A stretch of DNA of 64,000 bases from an uncultured Alloprevotella sp. GTDB lineage: Bacteria > Bacteroidota > Bacteroidia > Bacteroidales > Bacteroidaceae. Location of the stretch: contig CALUOQ010000003.1 of NCBI GenBank assembly GCA_944322325.1, positions 1-64,000 of the forward strand, in the 5' to 3' direction. Made by a program: the position numbers and the translations under genes. Shown piece after piece: positions 8,856-18,146 of this stretch; position 1 is the stretch's first letter; every line of letters begins with the position of its first letter. The notes under the pieces are model-generated. The model made no database searches. It was not told the DNA's origin and saw only the letters and a program-made list of their open reading frames with translations.

Positions 8856-9863
8856 ATGCAAATGCAGCGAAGAAAAAAATTGCGGGGAGGGCGCGCATGG
8901 GCGGTCCTCCTCTTTTGTGCGTGTCTCCTTTCGGGCGATGCGCTGTGGACATCGTGCGACGACCGGCAGGCGACGAGCGTCGCTTCGGGGCAGTACATCC
9001 CCAAGGCGCCCGATTACGCTGATTCTACAATGTGGTACGTAGAGCGAAATGACACGGCGGGCACGGGGGCGGACGTATTCTACATCGTGTCGACGTGGGA
9101 GAAGGACTGGACCACGGCCGACGGCGCCCTCTGTCACTATGCCGACGTGTATAACGCCGCCCACCGCGCGGACATGGCCACGGAGATCAGTCGCATTGCG
9201 GGCTACATGGGCGAGGGCAACGACTTCTACTCGCCCTACTATCGCCACATGACCATCGAAGTATGGGCCACGCAGAGCGAGGACTCGGTGGACAAGTACG
9301 TGGCCCTGGCCATGGACGACGTGCGCGCCGCCTTCCGGGAATTCCAGCGTCGGCGTGACCCCGAGCGTCCCTTTGTGCTGGCCGGTTTCAGCCAAGGCGG
9401 ACGTGCTGTGGTCGAGCTGCTGAAGTCGATGCCCGCCGACCTGCATCGTTATCTCGTGGCTGCCTACGTGATGGGCTATAAGGTGACGCCGGACGACGTG
9501 GCGGCTACGACGAACATCCGCGCCGCCCAGGACTCCGTGGACACCGGTGTGACCATCTGCTATAACTCCGTCGCCGACGTGCAGTACATCAAACCCATCG
9601 TCAGCGTGCCCTGCGCCATGTGTATCAACCCTGTGAACTGGCACACCGACGCCACGCCCGCCGTGCTCGACGATACGGTGACGGTCAGCGTCGACCCCGC
9701 GCACCATGTCCTTGTGGTCAAGGGATACAGCGGAGCGGAGTACCATCCCATCTATGGCTTCCTGAACATCGGCGACTTCCACAGTGCTGAGCCCTGGCTC
9801 TACCAGGAAAGCCTGCGCCGCAACATTCAGGCGCGCATCCGGGCCTACCGTCAGGCCCACTGA
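8856..9863 (+). CDS. DUF3089 family secreted alpha/beta hydrolase
   Basis: About 335 residues. An N-terminal hydrophobic segment (AWAVLLFCACLLSG) followed by Cys (SC) suggests a signal peptide, possibly a lipoprotein. The body matches DUF3089, an alpha/beta-hydrolase-like family: nucleophile elbow GFSQGG, preceded by RPFVLA. A late His (NIGDFHSAEPW) could complete the triad. The substrate is unknown; an esterase or lipase role is inference. I chose the ATG at 8856 over upstream in-frame starts because the hydrophobic segment then falls near the N-terminus. The gene ends 31 bp before a perfect palindrome that probably terminates it. Confidence 0.8.
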   Translation: MQMQRRKKLRGGRAWAVLLFCACLLSGDALWTSCDDRQATSVASGQYIPKAPDYADSTMWYVERNDTAGTGADVFYIVSTWEKDWTTADGALCHYADVYNAAHRADMATEISRIAGYMGEGNDFYSPYYRHMTIEVWATQSEDSVDKYVALAMDDVRAAFREFQRRRDPERPFVLAGFSQGGRAVVELLKSMPADLHRYLVAAYVMGYKVTPDDVAATTNIRAAQDSVDTGVTICYNSVADVQYIKPIVSVPCAMCINPVNWHTDATPAVLDDTVTVSVDPAHHVLVVKGYSGAEYHPIYGFLNIGDFHSAEPWLYQESLRRNIQARIRAYRQAH

Positions 9864-9894
9864 GGGCAGAATCAGGGGGACTTACTTCCGTGAA

Positions 9895-9953
9895 ACAAGT
9901 GCTACGCCCGTCGTTCCTATCGCAGCGATAGGAACGACGGGCGTAGCACTTGT
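9895..9953. terminator. Perfect 59-bp palindrome (palindromic element, copy 2)
   Basis: 29-nt arms beginning ACAAGTGCTACG and CTATCGC at the centre are exact reverse complements around a single central A (9924). It uses the same end and centre words as the other palindromic elements, but here it is fully symmetric. It separates two convergent genes (DUF3089 on plus, HD on minus), so a bidirectional terminator role is plausible although neither side has a strong T-run. Confidence 0.85.
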
Positions 9954-9977
9954 CAGGGGCAAACGGTGCGTTCGGTG

Positions 9978-11201
9978 TCAGTCCGTGCGCATGTAGTAGA
10001 GGTAGAGCTTGTGGTCGGCGCGGTCAGCGGCCTCGGAGTCGATGATGACGGAGACCGAGGCGACGTCGCGTATCGTTTCGTCGGGATAGAGCATACCGAT
10101 GCCGTCGGCTGTGGTTGAGTACATCTCTTTGGCCACGGTGCGGGTGCTGACGAAGTAGGCGGCTTCGTCCGTCGTGAGCCCGAAACGGCGGGCTATCGCC
10201 GTGCGGAGCTCGTCGAGGCGCTCCGCTGTGGGCGGTTCCTGTAGTACTTCGACCTTGAAAAGGCGGCGGTTGACGAAAGCGTCGGCCAGCAGGGCGAGCA
10301 CACGGTCGTCGTGGTGGCGCCAGACCTTGAGGGCGCTGAGAATGTCGCTGTCGTCGAGTTCGGCAAAGCGGTCGAGGCATTGTTCATCGCTCTCGAAGCG
10401 GCGGCGGTCGGCCCGGTTGTACAGGAAGTAACGCAGGGCGGGCGTGGCGAACAGTTCGACGTCGCGGGCAGCCAGCTCCTTGGCGCGGCGCAGGGTGGCG
10501 GTGAGCACTTCCTCGCCGGCGGTGGCTGTTTTGTGGAGGTACACTTGCCAGTACATCAGGCGCCGCGACATGAGGTAGTTCTCCACCGAATAGAGTCCCT
10601 TGCTCTCGACGACGAGGCGGTCGTCGCGCACGTTGAGCATCTTGATGATGCGGTCGGCGCCGATGTTGCCTTCGCGTACGCCGGTGAAGAAGCTGTCGCG
10701 ACAGAGGTAGTCGAGGCGGTCCATGTCGAGCTGGCTACAGATGAGCTCGTGCAGGAAGTGCTTGCCGTAGTCGTCGCGGAATATCTTGATGGCCAGGCCC
10801 AGCTCACCGTGCAGGGCGGCGTTGATGCGCTCCATCATCATGAGCGAGATTTGCTCGTGACTGACGCCTTCCGTCAGCGCGTGTTCGAGCACGTGCGAGA
10901 AAGGGCCGTGGCCCAGGTCGTGCATCAGAATGGCTGCCTCGGCGCCCTCGATTTCGGAGTCGAAGATGAAGTGGCCCTTGCCGGTGAGGCTGTCGATGGC
11001 ACGGCACATCAGGTGGTACGCACCGAGCGAGTGCTGGAAACGTGTGTGCTGCGCGCCGGGATAGACGAGGCCCGAGAGGCCCAGCTGGCGGATGCGGTGA
11101 AGGCGCTGGAAGTAGGGGTGGCGGATGATGTCGCACAACAGGCCGCGCGGCACGACGGTGAAGCCGTACACGGGGTCGTTGATGACAAGCGGATTGGTCA
11201 T
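9978..11201 (-). CDS. HD-domain phosphohydrolase (dNTPase-like)
   Basis: 407 residues starting MTNPLVINDPVYGF. The HD superfamily metal site is visible as H57 in TRFQHSLGAYHL and H94-D95 in ILMHDLGHGPFSH. It resembles the SpoT/dGTPase-like HD proteins (YdhJ type), cytoplasmic metal-dependent phosphohydrolases; the exact substrate is not known. I chose the ATG at 11201; the longer open frame upstream has no similarity and runs into the pyrF terminator. No membrane segment. Confidence 0.88.
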   Translation of the reverse strand: MTNPLVINDPVYGFTVVPRGLLCDIIRHPYFQRLHRIRQLGLSGLVYPGAQHTRFQHSLGAYHLMCRAIDSLTGKGHFIFDSEIEGAEAAILMHDLGHGPFSHVLEHALTEGVSHEQISLMMMERINAALHGELGLAIKIFRDDYGKHFLHELICSQLDMDRLDYLCRDSFFTGVREGNIGADRIIKMLNVRDDRLVVESKGLYSVENYLMSRRLMYWQVYLHKTATAGEEVLTATLRRAKELAARDVELFATPALRYFLYNRADRRRFESDEQCLDRFAELDDSDILSALKVWRHHDDRVLALLADAFVNRRLFKVEVLQEPPTAERLDELRTAIARRFGLTTDEAAYFVSTRTVAKEMYSTTADGIGMLYPDETIRDVASVSVIIDSEAADRADHKLYLYYMRTD

Positions 11202-11220
11202 AAGCGTGCGGATGGATAAG

Positions 11221-11250
11221 AAAAAGGGGCGGACCTGCGCGTCGCGCCCC
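11221..11250 (-). terminator. Rho-independent terminator after pyrF
   Basis: On the minus strand, GGGGCG and CGCCCC pair around a GC-rich loop and are followed by CTTTTTC. It lies 52 bp after the pyrF stop and just before the HD gene. Confidence 0.6.
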
Positions 11251-11302
11251 GGGGGAATAAGCGATGGACCGGACGCACGCGGCGCCCGGCTCGGGTGTGG
11301 CT

Positions 11303-12133
11303 TCAGATGACGCCGTGCTGGCGGAGCTGCTCGGCCATTTCGGCCTGGAGGTCGCGCGCCTTGGCGGCCGCGACCTCGGCGAAGTCCTCGCCGGTCGACG
11401 CGTAGATGATGCCGCGCGACGAGTTGACGATGAGGCCGCAATCGGCGTTCATGCCGTAGCGGCACACTTCGGCGAGCGAGCCGCCCTGCGCGCCGACGCC
11501 CGGCACGAGCAGGAAGTGCTGCGGAACGATGCGGCGGATGTCGGCGAAGAGGCTGCCCTGCGTGGCGCCCACGACGTACATCATGCGGTCCGGGTCGGCC
11601 CATTGCTGCGACGTGCGCAGCACCCGTTCGAACAGGCGCTCACCCGCTTTGTCCTCGGTCAGCTGAAAGTCGTGCGAACCCTTATTGCTCGTCAGGGCGA
11701 GCAGGATGACCCACTTGCCGTCGTAGCCAAGGAAGGGCGTGACGCTGTCCTCGCCCATGTAGGGCGCTACGGTCAGGGCATCGAGGTCCATCTCCTCGAA
11801 GAACGAGCGGGCGTACATGGCCGACGTGTTGCCGATATCGCCGCGTTTGGCGTCGGCGATGATGAACTGGTCGGGGTAGTGCTCCTTCAGGTAGGCCACC
11901 GTCTTTTCAAAAGCGGCCCAGCCCTTCAGTCCGCCGCACTCGTAGAAAGCCAGGTTGGGCTTGTAGGCTACGCAATAAGGCGCCGTGGCGTCGATGATGG
12001 CTTTGTTGAAAGCAAAGATGGGGTCGTCCTCGCCGAGCAGGTGGGTGGGGATTTTCTTCAGGTCGGTGTCGAGTCCTACGCACAGGAACGAAGCCTTGTG
12101 GCGGATACTTGCGATGAGTTCTTGTCGGTTCAT
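11303..12133 (-). CDS. pyrF: Orotidine 5'-phosphate decarboxylase PyrF
   Basis: Last step of UMP synthesis: decarboxylation of OMP. The 276-residue protein is of the longer type 2 class seen in Bacteroidetes and mycobacteria. [13 protein letters not shown] near the N-terminus and [12 protein letters not shown] (D94, K96, D99) form the catalytic Asp-Lys-Asp core. It has its own -7 box at 12177-12184, giving a leader of about 35-40 nt, and a terminator at 11221-11250, so it may be a single-gene unit. Confidence 0.96.
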   Translation of the reverse strand: MNRQELIASIRHKASFLCVGLDTDLKKIPTHLLGEDDPIFAFNKAIIDATAPYCVAYKPNLAFYECGGLKGWAAFEKTVAYLKEHYPDQFIIADAKRGDIGNTSAMYARSFFEEMDLDALTVAPYMGEDSVTPFLGYDGKWVILLALTSNKGSHDFQLTEDKAGERLFERVLRTSQQWADPDRMMYVVGATQGSLFADIRRIVPQHFLLVPGVGAQGGSLAEVCRYGMNADCGLIVNSSRGIIYASTGEDFAEVAAAKARDLQAEMAEQLRQHGVI

Positions 12134-12176
12134 AGCGTTTGTTGTGATTAGGGTGAATGGCGCCGGGCGCCGGGCG

Positions 12177-12184
12177 CAAAATTA
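12177..12184 (-). promoter_or_regulatory. -7 box for pyrF
   Basis: CAAAATTA on plus reads TAATTTTG on minus, matching TAnnTTTG, 43 nt before the pyrF ATG. No clear -33 TTTG. Confidence 0.45.
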
Positions 12185-12220
12185 CGCAATTCCCGGCAAT
12201 TGTCCCTTCCGGCGTCGCGG

Positions 12221-13945
12221 TTACTTCAGTAGCAGGATGCCCTCCATCGTCAGGTTGTCGCGCCGGGCCGTGTTGCTGTCTTGGTGAGGACGGACCGTCA
12301 GGTGGTACATCTCGACGAGCAGGCAGGCCTGTCCGTCGAGGCTCAGCAGGGGTACGGCGGGGTAGTCGTAGCTGAGGGTGTCGAGGTCACGCAGTCGTTG
12401 CAGGGGGATATCAAATTCGGCCCGGCGGGGCTGGCCGTCAGGTGCGGTACAGGTGAGGACGAGGCGCGCCGTGTCGCGGCGGAGGTCGGCGGGGGTTATG
12501 TCCGTCTTTATACCTTGTCGGACGAGTAAGCGGTAATCTCCCGGCAGGGTGGCGGGAAGGTCGCTCCGGAAGTAATTATTGTAACTGGTGGCTTCGTTCT
12601 TAGTGCCGGGGGCGAAGTCGTGCGGGCGGACGTCGTCGTGGATGAACGCCGCGACGCTCTCTTGGCCATAGGTGTCGAGGAGGTAGGCGAGTTTGTCGTT
12701 GACATAGCGCGCCGTCTCGTCGCTCATGGCGTCGAGGGTGTGGCGATACTCCGTCCTGTCCATGGGGCAGGCGGCCACACCGCTGCCGTCGAGGGCGCGT
12801 TTCACTTCGTGCGTCAGGACGCGTTGCGTCGTCTCGATCAGGCTCCACGGCCCTACCGAAACGGCGAACAGCACCATGACGGGCGAGAGCAGTAGCCACT
12901 TGATGCAGCGGGAGCGCGTGAAGATCAGATAGAAGCACGCGGCGTAGCACCAAAGGTTGAATGTGAGCAGGTAGAGGCGTCTGACGGTCAGACCGTAGTC
13001 GTAGAGCCGCCGGCCGATGCCGACGCTCATCAGCAGGAGCAGGGGCAGCATGAGCGCCGGGCCGTAGCGCGCCACGACGTCGTCGCGCGTCCAGCCGTCG
13101 GTACGTCGCAGGGGCAGGTAGAGGTAGACCGCCACGACGAGTCCGCCCATCAGGGTGCTCACCAGCCCCGACACCCAGCCGTTGGGCAGTTCCCAGCGCA
13201 GCAGGATAAAGGCGGCGTAGACGTAGAGCGTCAGGAGGTAGACGCAGAGCAGTGGGTTGAGCACGTAGCGCACGGCGTAGCGTGTCAGGTGGCCTACGGC
13301 ATTTTGCTCCTGCCCCAAGGCATCGGGTTCGGGCATCCGGGCGAGGAACACCAAGGACGCGCCGAGGACGAAGCACACCGCGAAGCAGGTCCCGACAGCG
13401 CGGTCGCTCAACTCGATGCCGAACAACGGATCCATCGCAAGGAGCAGCACAGTGACGCCGGTGAAGAAGCAGAAACCCGTGAGCCCGGCGGCGAAAGCGG
13501 AGAAAACCAGACGCGAGCAGAAGCGGCGGAAGGCCAGCTCGCTGTGGCTGCGCAGATAGGGCAGGCCGGGCAGGGCGGCGACCATGAGGGCCACCGTGGC
13601 ACCGTGACCGACAAGGCAGGCCAGCGAGGCGACGGGCTGCGTGTAGAGGTAAGCGGTACACCCCAGCCAAAGGAACTGCGTGGCGACGGTAACGGCCCAG
13701 CGCAGGCGGCGCGACCGCTGCGTCTCGCCCCACACGGCGGTGACGGTAGCCAGCAGGGCAGCTGAGGCCAGGTAGTAGAGCACAACGCGTTCCTCGTGCT
13801 CCGATCCGTCGCGTACGCCGTGCAGGAAGAGCAATACTTTCAGCGTGAGCAGCACGACGAACAGCGTGGGGAGCGGGAAGCGGCGGACGGCACGCAACAG
13901 ACTGAGCGACGGGTTGCGCAACAGAGCGGGTAACTGGCGTTTCAT
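12221..13945 (-). CDS. DUF4153 family integral membrane protein
   Basis: 574 residues. The N-terminal 360 residues are a series of about ten hydrophobic helices (PTLFVVLLTLKVLLFL, VVLYYLASAALLATVTAVW and so on) with short polar loops. The last 200 residues are soluble, mixed alpha/beta. This matches DUF4153, common in Bacteroidales and without assigned function. It has a -7 box at 13983-13990 and an upstream terminator (14028-14066) isolating it from prfA. The proximity to pyrF suggests no functional link. Confidence 0.8.
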   Translation of the reverse strand: MKRQLPALLRNPSLSLLRAVRRFPLPTLFVVLLTLKVLLFLHGVRDGSEHEERVVLYYLASAALLATVTAVWGETQRSRRLRWAVTVATQFLWLGCTAYLYTQPVASLACLVGHGATVALMVAALPGLPYLRSHSELAFRRFCSRLVFSAFAAGLTGFCFFTGVTVLLLAMDPLFGIELSDRAVGTCFAVCFVLGASLVFLARMPEPDALGQEQNAVGHLTRYAVRYVLNPLLCVYLLTLYVYAAFILLRWELPNGWVSGLVSTLMGGLVVAVYLYLPLRRTDGWTRDDVVARYGPALMLPLLLLMSVGIGRRLYDYGLTVRRLYLLTFNLWCYAACFYLIFTRSRCIKWLLLSPVMVLFAVSVGPWSLIETTQRVLTHEVKRALDGSGVAACPMDRTEYRHTLDAMSDETARYVNDKLAYLLDTYGQESVAAFIHDDVRPHDFAPGTKNEATSYNNYFRSDLPATLPGDYRLLVRQGIKTDITPADLRRDTARLVLTCTAPDGQPRRAEFDIPLQRLRDLDTLSYDYPAVPLLSLDGQACLLVEMYHLTVRPHQDSNTARRDNLTMEGILLLK

Positions 13946-13982
13946 GGCTGAAAAGTTTTCGACGGATAACCGTACGTTTTCA

Positions 13983-13990
13983 CAAAGTTA
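13983..13990 (-). promoter_or_regulatory. -7 box for the DUF4153 gene
   Basis: CAAAGTTA on plus reads TAACTTTG on minus, matching TAnnTTTG, 37 nt before the ATG at 13945. Confidence 0.45.
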
Positions 13991-14027
13991 GCGATAAAAC
14001 GCTTAAGTCGGTGAGGAAGACAAAGAA

Positions 14028-14066
14028 ATCCGCCCGAAGCGACGTCATGTCGTGCTTCGGGCGGAT
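14028..14066 (-). terminator. Terminator after prfA
   Basis: Perfect 13-bp arms ATCCGCCCGAAGC (14028-14040) and GCTTCGGGCGGAT (14054-14066). On minus the stem is followed by TTTCTTTGTC. It lies 48 bp after the prfA stop. Confidence 0.8.
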
Positions 14067-14114
14067 GATGATTCAGGGTTTCGGACTTTCTGTGCCGGAT
14101 TTGTCGAGTCGTTG

Positions 14115-15230
14115 TCAGAGCTCGGCTTCTTTCAGGCGCTCGGCGTTTTCGGCCACGGTGAGGTGGTCGATGCAGTCTTGGATGTCGCCGTCCATGAAGG
14201 CGGCCAAGTTATAAATGGTGTAGTTGATGCGGTGGTCGGTGATGCGCCCCTGCGGATAGTTGTAGGTGCGGATTTTTGCGGAGCGGTCGCCGGTCGACAC
14301 GAGGGTCTTGCGGCGCGAAGCGATGTCGTCCACGTATTTCTGGTGTTCCCGGTCGTAGATGAAAGTGCGCAGGCGGGCCAGCGCGCGTTCCTTGTTCTTC
14401 GGCTGGTCGCGCGTTTCGGTACACTCGATGAGGATTTCCTCCGTTTCGCCGGTATTGGGATTTTTCCAGTTGTAGCGCAGGCGCACGCCGCTCTCTACCT
14501 TGTTCACGTTCTGTCCGCCGGCGCCCGATGAGCGGAAAGTGTCCCATTTGATTTCCCCCTCGTTGATGACCACGTCGAATGCTTCGGCTTCGGGTAGCAC
14601 GGCGACCGTAGCCGCCGAGGTGTGCACGCGGCCCTGTGTTTCGGTGGCCGGGACGCGCTGGACGCGGTGGACGCCGCTCTCGTACTTAAGGGTGCCGTAC
14701 ACGTCGGTGCCGGTGACGGAGCAGACGACTTCCTTGAATCCGCCGGCGGCTCCCTCGCTGGCGCTGGACACTTCGAGCGTCCAGCCTTTGCGCTCGGCAA
14801 ATTTTGCGTACATGCGGAACAAGTCGCCGGCGAAGAGTGCCGCTTCGTCGCCGCCCGTACCGCCGCGTATCTCGAGTATGGCGTTTTTTGCGTCCTCCGG
14901 GTCTTTGGGCACGAGCATCAGTTTGATTTCCTCCTCGAGCTGCGGCAGGCGCTGCTCGCAGGCGGCCACTTCCTCGCGGGCCATGTCTTTGAGCTCCGGG
15001 TCGCTCTCGTTGAGCAACAGGGTTTTGCTCTCATCGAGGTTGCGGAGCAGGGCGGCATATTCCCGCCGCGCGGTCATGAGGTCTTCCAGTTCCTTGTATT
15101 CCTTGGTCAGGCGGACGTAGCGTGGCTGGTCGGCGATGACGGCGGGGTCGGTAATGAGCGTCGCCACTTCCTCAAAGCGCGATTGCAGCGCGTCTAACTT
15201 TTCTAAAAGCGTGTCACCGTTTGCGGTCAT
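14115..15230 (-). CDS. prfA: Peptide chain release factor 1
   Basis: Recognises UAA and UAG stop codons and triggers peptide release. The 371 residues contain the RF1 anticodon-like motif PAT (194-196, in RVPATETQG) and the GGQ motif (238-240, in SSGAGGQNVNK). I chose the ATG at 15230 (MTANGDTLLEKL); upstream extension overlaps purM and has no similarity. It lies 49 bp after purM, in a purM-prfA order also seen in Bacteroides. Confidence 0.97.
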   Translation of the reverse strand: MTANGDTLLEKLDALQSRFEEVATLITDPAVIADQPRYVRLTKEYKELEDLMTARREYAALLRNLDESKTLLLNESDPELKDMAREEVAACEQRLPQLEEEIKLMLVPKDPEDAKNAILEIRGGTGGDEAALFAGDLFRMYAKFAERKGWTLEVSSASEGAAGGFKEVVCSVTGTDVYGTLKYESGVHRVQRVPATETQGRVHTSAATVAVLPEAEAFDVVINEGEIKWDTFRSSGAGGQNVNKVESGVRLRYNWKNPNTGETEEILIECTETRDQPKNKERALARLRTFIYDREHQKYVDDIASRRKTLVSTGDRSAKIRTYNYPQGRITDHRINYTIYNLAAFMDGDIQDCIDHLTVAENAERLKEAEL

Positions 15231-15279
15231 AAGTGTCGTTTGGATGATGAGTGGGGCGTAGGTTGTCGTTGGTGGCGGG

Positions 15280-16449
15280 TCAATAGTTGAATTCGCCGAA
15301 CTCGCTGCGTATGGTAAGGGAGCGCGGCCCTTCCTCGATACGGCCCACAACCTGTGCATCGATGTGGAAGCTGCGCGAGATGTCGATGACGCGGTCGGCG
15401 TCGGCAGGGTCGACGTACACTTCGAGGCGATGGCCCATGTTGAACACCTTGTACATCTCGCTCCAGTCGGTACCGCTTTCCTCGGCGATAAGGCGGAAGA
15501 GCGGCGGCACGGGGAACAGGTTGTCTTTCACTACGCGGCAGTTTTCGCCCACGAAGTGAAGCACTTTGGTCTGTGCGCCGCCCGTGCAGTGCACCATACC
15601 GTGTATCTTCGGACGCAGTTCGTCGAGCAGGCGCTTCACCACCGGGGCGTAGGTGCGCGTTGGCGAGAGGACGAGGCGGCCCGCGTCGAGCGGTGTGCCC
15701 TCCACGGGGTCGGTCAGGCGGCGCGTCCCGCTGTACACGAGCTCTTCGGGCACGGCGTGGTCGTAGCTTTCGGGATATTTTTCGGCCAAGTACTTGGCAA
15801 ATACGTCGTGGCGGGCCGAAGTGAGTCCGTTGCTGCCCATGCCGCCGTTGTATTCGGATTCATAGGTGGCTTGTCCGGAGGACGAGAGACCCACGATGAC
15901 ATCGCCGGGGCGGATGTGGGCGTTGTCGATGACGTCGCTGCGCTTCATGCGGCAGGTGACGGTCGAGTCGACGATGATGGTGCGCACCAGGTCGCCCACG
16001 TCGGCCGTCTCGCCGCCGGTGGCGTAGATGCCGATGCCCATGTCGCGCATTTGCTGGAGCAGTTCGTCGGTGCCGTTGATAATGGCCGAGATGACTTCGC
16101 CCGGGATGAGCATTTTGTTCCGCCCGATGGTCGACGACACCAGTATGTTGTCCACAGCTCCGACGCAGAGCAGGTCGTCTGTGTTCATAATCAGTGCGTC
16201 CTGGGCCACTCCTTTCCACACCGAAACGTCGCCCGTCTCTTTCCAGTACATATAGGCGAGGCTCGACTTCGTGCCGGCGCCGTCGGCGTGCATGATGTTG
16301 CAATACTCGGGGTCGCCGCCGAGGATGTCGGGGATTATCTTGCAAAAGGCTTGCGGGAAGATGCCTTTGTCTATGTGCTTGATGGCGTTGTGCACGTCTT
16401 CCTTCATCGCGCTCACGCCGCGCATCATGTAGCGCTGCTTGCTGTCCAT
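15280..16449 (-). CDS. purM: Phosphoribosylformylglycinamidine cyclo-ligase PurM
   Basis: Fifth step of purine synthesis: ATP-dependent ring closure of FGAM to AIR. The 389 residues include HADGAGTKSSLAYMYW (substrate loop), VGLSSSGQATYESEYNGG and an IHGMVHCTGGAQTK segment. It is the divergent form typical of Bacteroidetes, longer than the E. coli enzyme. It follows lemA by 23 bp and precedes prfA, so TPM-lemA-purM-prfA may be one transcript. Other purine genes (purC, AICAR transformylase) are elsewhere in the window. Confidence 0.93.
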   Translation of the reverse strand: MDSKQRYMMRGVSAMKEDVHNAIKHIDKGIFPQAFCKIIPDILGGDPEYCNIMHADGAGTKSSLAYMYWKETGDVSVWKGVAQDALIMNTDDLLCVGAVDNILVSSTIGRNKMLIPGEVISAIINGTDELLQQMRDMGIGIYATGGETADVGDLVRTIIVDSTVTCRMKRSDVIDNAHIRPGDVIVGLSSSGQATYESEYNGGMGSNGLTSARHDVFAKYLAEKYPESYDHAVPEELVYSGTRRLTDPVEGTPLDAGRLVLSPTRTYAPVVKRLLDELRPKIHGMVHCTGGAQTKVLHFVGENCRVVKDNLFPVPPLFRLIAEESGTDWSEMYKVFNMGHRLEVYVDPADADRVIDISRSFHIDAQVVGRIEEGPRSLTIRSEFGEFNY

Positions 16450-16472
16450 TGTTTCAGTCGTTGTGCTTGGGG

Positions 16473-17063
16473 TTAGAAGTTCACTTCCGGGGCTTTCTCG
16501 GCGCCGGCCTCGGCTTCGAATTTGGCGCGTCGCTCAAAGCCGAACAGGCTGGCGAACACGTTGCCGGGGAAGCGGCGTATGCTGAGGTTGTATGCCTGTA
16601 CCGCTTCGTTGAAGAGGCGGCGGCTCTCGTTGATGCGGTTTTCCGTACCTTCGAGCTGGGCTTGCAGTTCGGAGAAGTTCTCGTTCGCGCGAAGCTGCGG
16701 GTAGTTCTCAGTGATGCGCATCAGTCGGCCCAATGCTGCGGAGAGTTCGCCTTGCGCCTGTTGGAACTCGGCGAGGCGCTCGGGTGTGAGGTTTTCGGGG
16801 CTGACGGTGATTTGCGTGGCGCGGGCGCGGGCGGCTACGACGCCTTCCAGCGTTTCGCGCTCGTGCGTGGCGTATCCCTTGACCGTATTGACAAGATTCG
16901 GAATCAGGTCGCTGCGGCGCTGGTACTGCGACTCGACGTTGGCCCAGGCCGTGGAGACTTTCTCGTCGTTGTCTACCATGCCGTTGTACTGTACGGTGAC
17001 CCATCCGGCCAGCAGGATCAGGATGGCGCCGATAACGAAAAGCGTGATGGTCGATTTCTTCAT
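16473..17063 (-). CDS. lemA: LemA family membrane protein
   Basis: 196 residues: one N-terminal membrane helix (TLFVIGAILILLAGWVTV), the signature NGMVDNDEKVSTAWANVE and a long helical body (QYQRRSDLIPNLVNTVKG). LemA proteins are small membrane-anchored helical bundles of uncertain function, often beside TPM-domain proteins, as here. I chose the ATG at 17063 (MKKSTITLFVIG); the longer frame overlaps the TPM gene. It lies 46 bp after the TPM gene. Confidence 0.93.
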   Translation of the reverse strand: MKKSTITLFVIGAILILLAGWVTVQYNGMVDNDEKVSTAWANVESQYQRRSDLIPNLVNTVKGYATHERETLEGVVAARARATQITVSPENLTPERLAEFQQAQGELSAALGRLMRITENYPQLRANENFSELQAQLEGTENRINESRRLFNEAVQAYNLSIRRFPGNVFASLFGFERRAKFEAEAGAEKAPEVNF

Positions 17064-17109
17064 ATCTTTGAGGAGTTTGAGGGTAATTATGCGTAGTGAA
17101 TGACGAGGG

Positions 17110-18042
17110 TCAGAAGTCGCCTCCGGCACCTCCGCCGCCGAACTCGCCTCCGCCGAAGCTGCCCCCACCGCTGAAACCGCCTCCGCCGCCGTAGTGGCCG
17201 AAGCCGCTGCCGCGCAGACCGCCGAGGAAGAGGAGCGGCAGGAGGACCGAGCCGCCGTCGAAGCGGTCGCCGGGGTCCTCGTCGCGGATTTCTACATAAT
17301 TGCACCGGTCGCACTGGTACGTCACCTGTCGCACCAATCGGCCGTCGGGGCGGCGCACCATGCGGGCATGGGTGGCGTGAAGGGCATGTTTGCCGCAGCG
17401 CGGGCAGCGGCTCTTGCCGGCCTGTCCGCGGCGCACGAACGAGAAAGCGAAGAGCCCGATGACCACCGCCAGGGCGATGAACAGGCCCATGGCCTTGCCG
17501 TCGTCGCGCCGGTCGCGGCTTTCGGCACGCAGGGCGGGGTCGCCGTCGACGTAGCGGCTGAGGGCCACGACTGAGGCGTAGACCGCCATGTCCCAGTCGC
17601 CGCGCCGCAGGTAGGGAACCATGACGCGGTTGCCCACGCGCTTACAGATGGCGTCGGGCAGGGTACCTTCGAGACCGCGCCCCGTAAGGATGTAGTAGCT
17701 GCGGTCCTCGGTGCTGACGACGAGGATAAGGCCTGTGTCTTGTTCCCGGCTGCCGACGCCGTACTTGCGCGCCAGGGCCATGCCGAACTCGTACGGGTCG
17801 CCGCCCTCAATCTGCCGGACGATGACCACGAGGCTTTCTATGCCTTTCTCGCGCTCCAGCCGGTGGAGCACGGCGTCGGTCGAGTCGACCGCGGCGGCGG
17901 ACATGAGGCCGTCGGGGTTGCACACGTAGCGCCGTGCGTCGGCGAGGTGAACCATCGGGAGCGTCTCGGACGTCCACGCCGCGCGGAGCACGGTGGCCGT
18001 CAGGCCGAAAAGGATGAGCCACAGCAGTCGGAATCGTTTCAT
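17110..18042 (-). CDS. TPM-domain protein with zinc ribbon and glycine-rich tail
   Basis: 310 residues: signal peptide (LLWLILFGLTATVLRA), TPM domain (PF04536, about 30-170, with EREKGIESLVVIVRQ and YYILTGRGLEGTLPDA), a membrane helix (AMGLFIALAVVIGLFAFSF), a zinc-ribbon-like segment with two CxxC pairs (CPRCGKH and CDRCNY) and a Gly-rich tail ending in GGGGAGGDF. This layout is common for the partner of LemA. The role is unclear; TPM proteins are linked to photosystem repair in plants and to membrane protein turnover in bacteria. A -7 box lies at 18070-18077. Confidence 0.9.
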   Translation of the reverse strand: MKRFRLLWLILFGLTATVLRAAWTSETLPMVHLADARRYVCNPDGLMSAAAVDSTDAVLHRLEREKGIESLVVIVRQIEGGDPYEFGMALARKYGVGSREQDTGLILVVSTEDRSYYILTGRGLEGTLPDAICKRVGNRVMVPYLRRGDWDMAVYASVVALSRYVDGDPALRAESRDRRDDGKAMGLFIALAVVIGLFAFSFVRRGQAGKSRCPRCGKHALHATHARMVRRPDGRLVRQVTYQCDRCNYVEIRDEDPGDRFDGGSVLLPLLFLGGLRGSGFGHYGGGGGFSGGGSFGGGEFGGGGAGGDF

Positions 18043-18069
18043 GTCGGTGTTGCCTCGTCTTTTCAGGGA

Positions 18070-18077
18070 CAAAGTTA
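18070..18077 (-). promoter_or_regulatory. -7 box for TPM-lemA-purM-prfA
   Basis: CAAAGTTA on plus reads TAACTTTG on minus, 27 nt before the ATG at 18042. No clear -33. Confidence 0.5.
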
Positions 18078-18121
18078 GTAAATTCTGCGCAGTGGTGCCA
18101 CGCGGGGCGTGCGTTTTGTGG

Positions 18122-18146
18122 CTATGCGCCGTCCGGCGGCGCATAG
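18122..18146. other. Hairpin and G-rich tract between aroE and the TPM gene
   Basis: CTATGCGCCG (18122-18131) and CGGCGCATAG (18137-18146) are perfect complements around TCCGG, a likely aroE transcript end although no T-run follows on minus. The adjacent stretch 18199-18234 on plus has five G-runs separated by 6, 5, 8 and 1 nt, and repeats of ATTGGG/CCCATG type. Confidence 0.5.
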
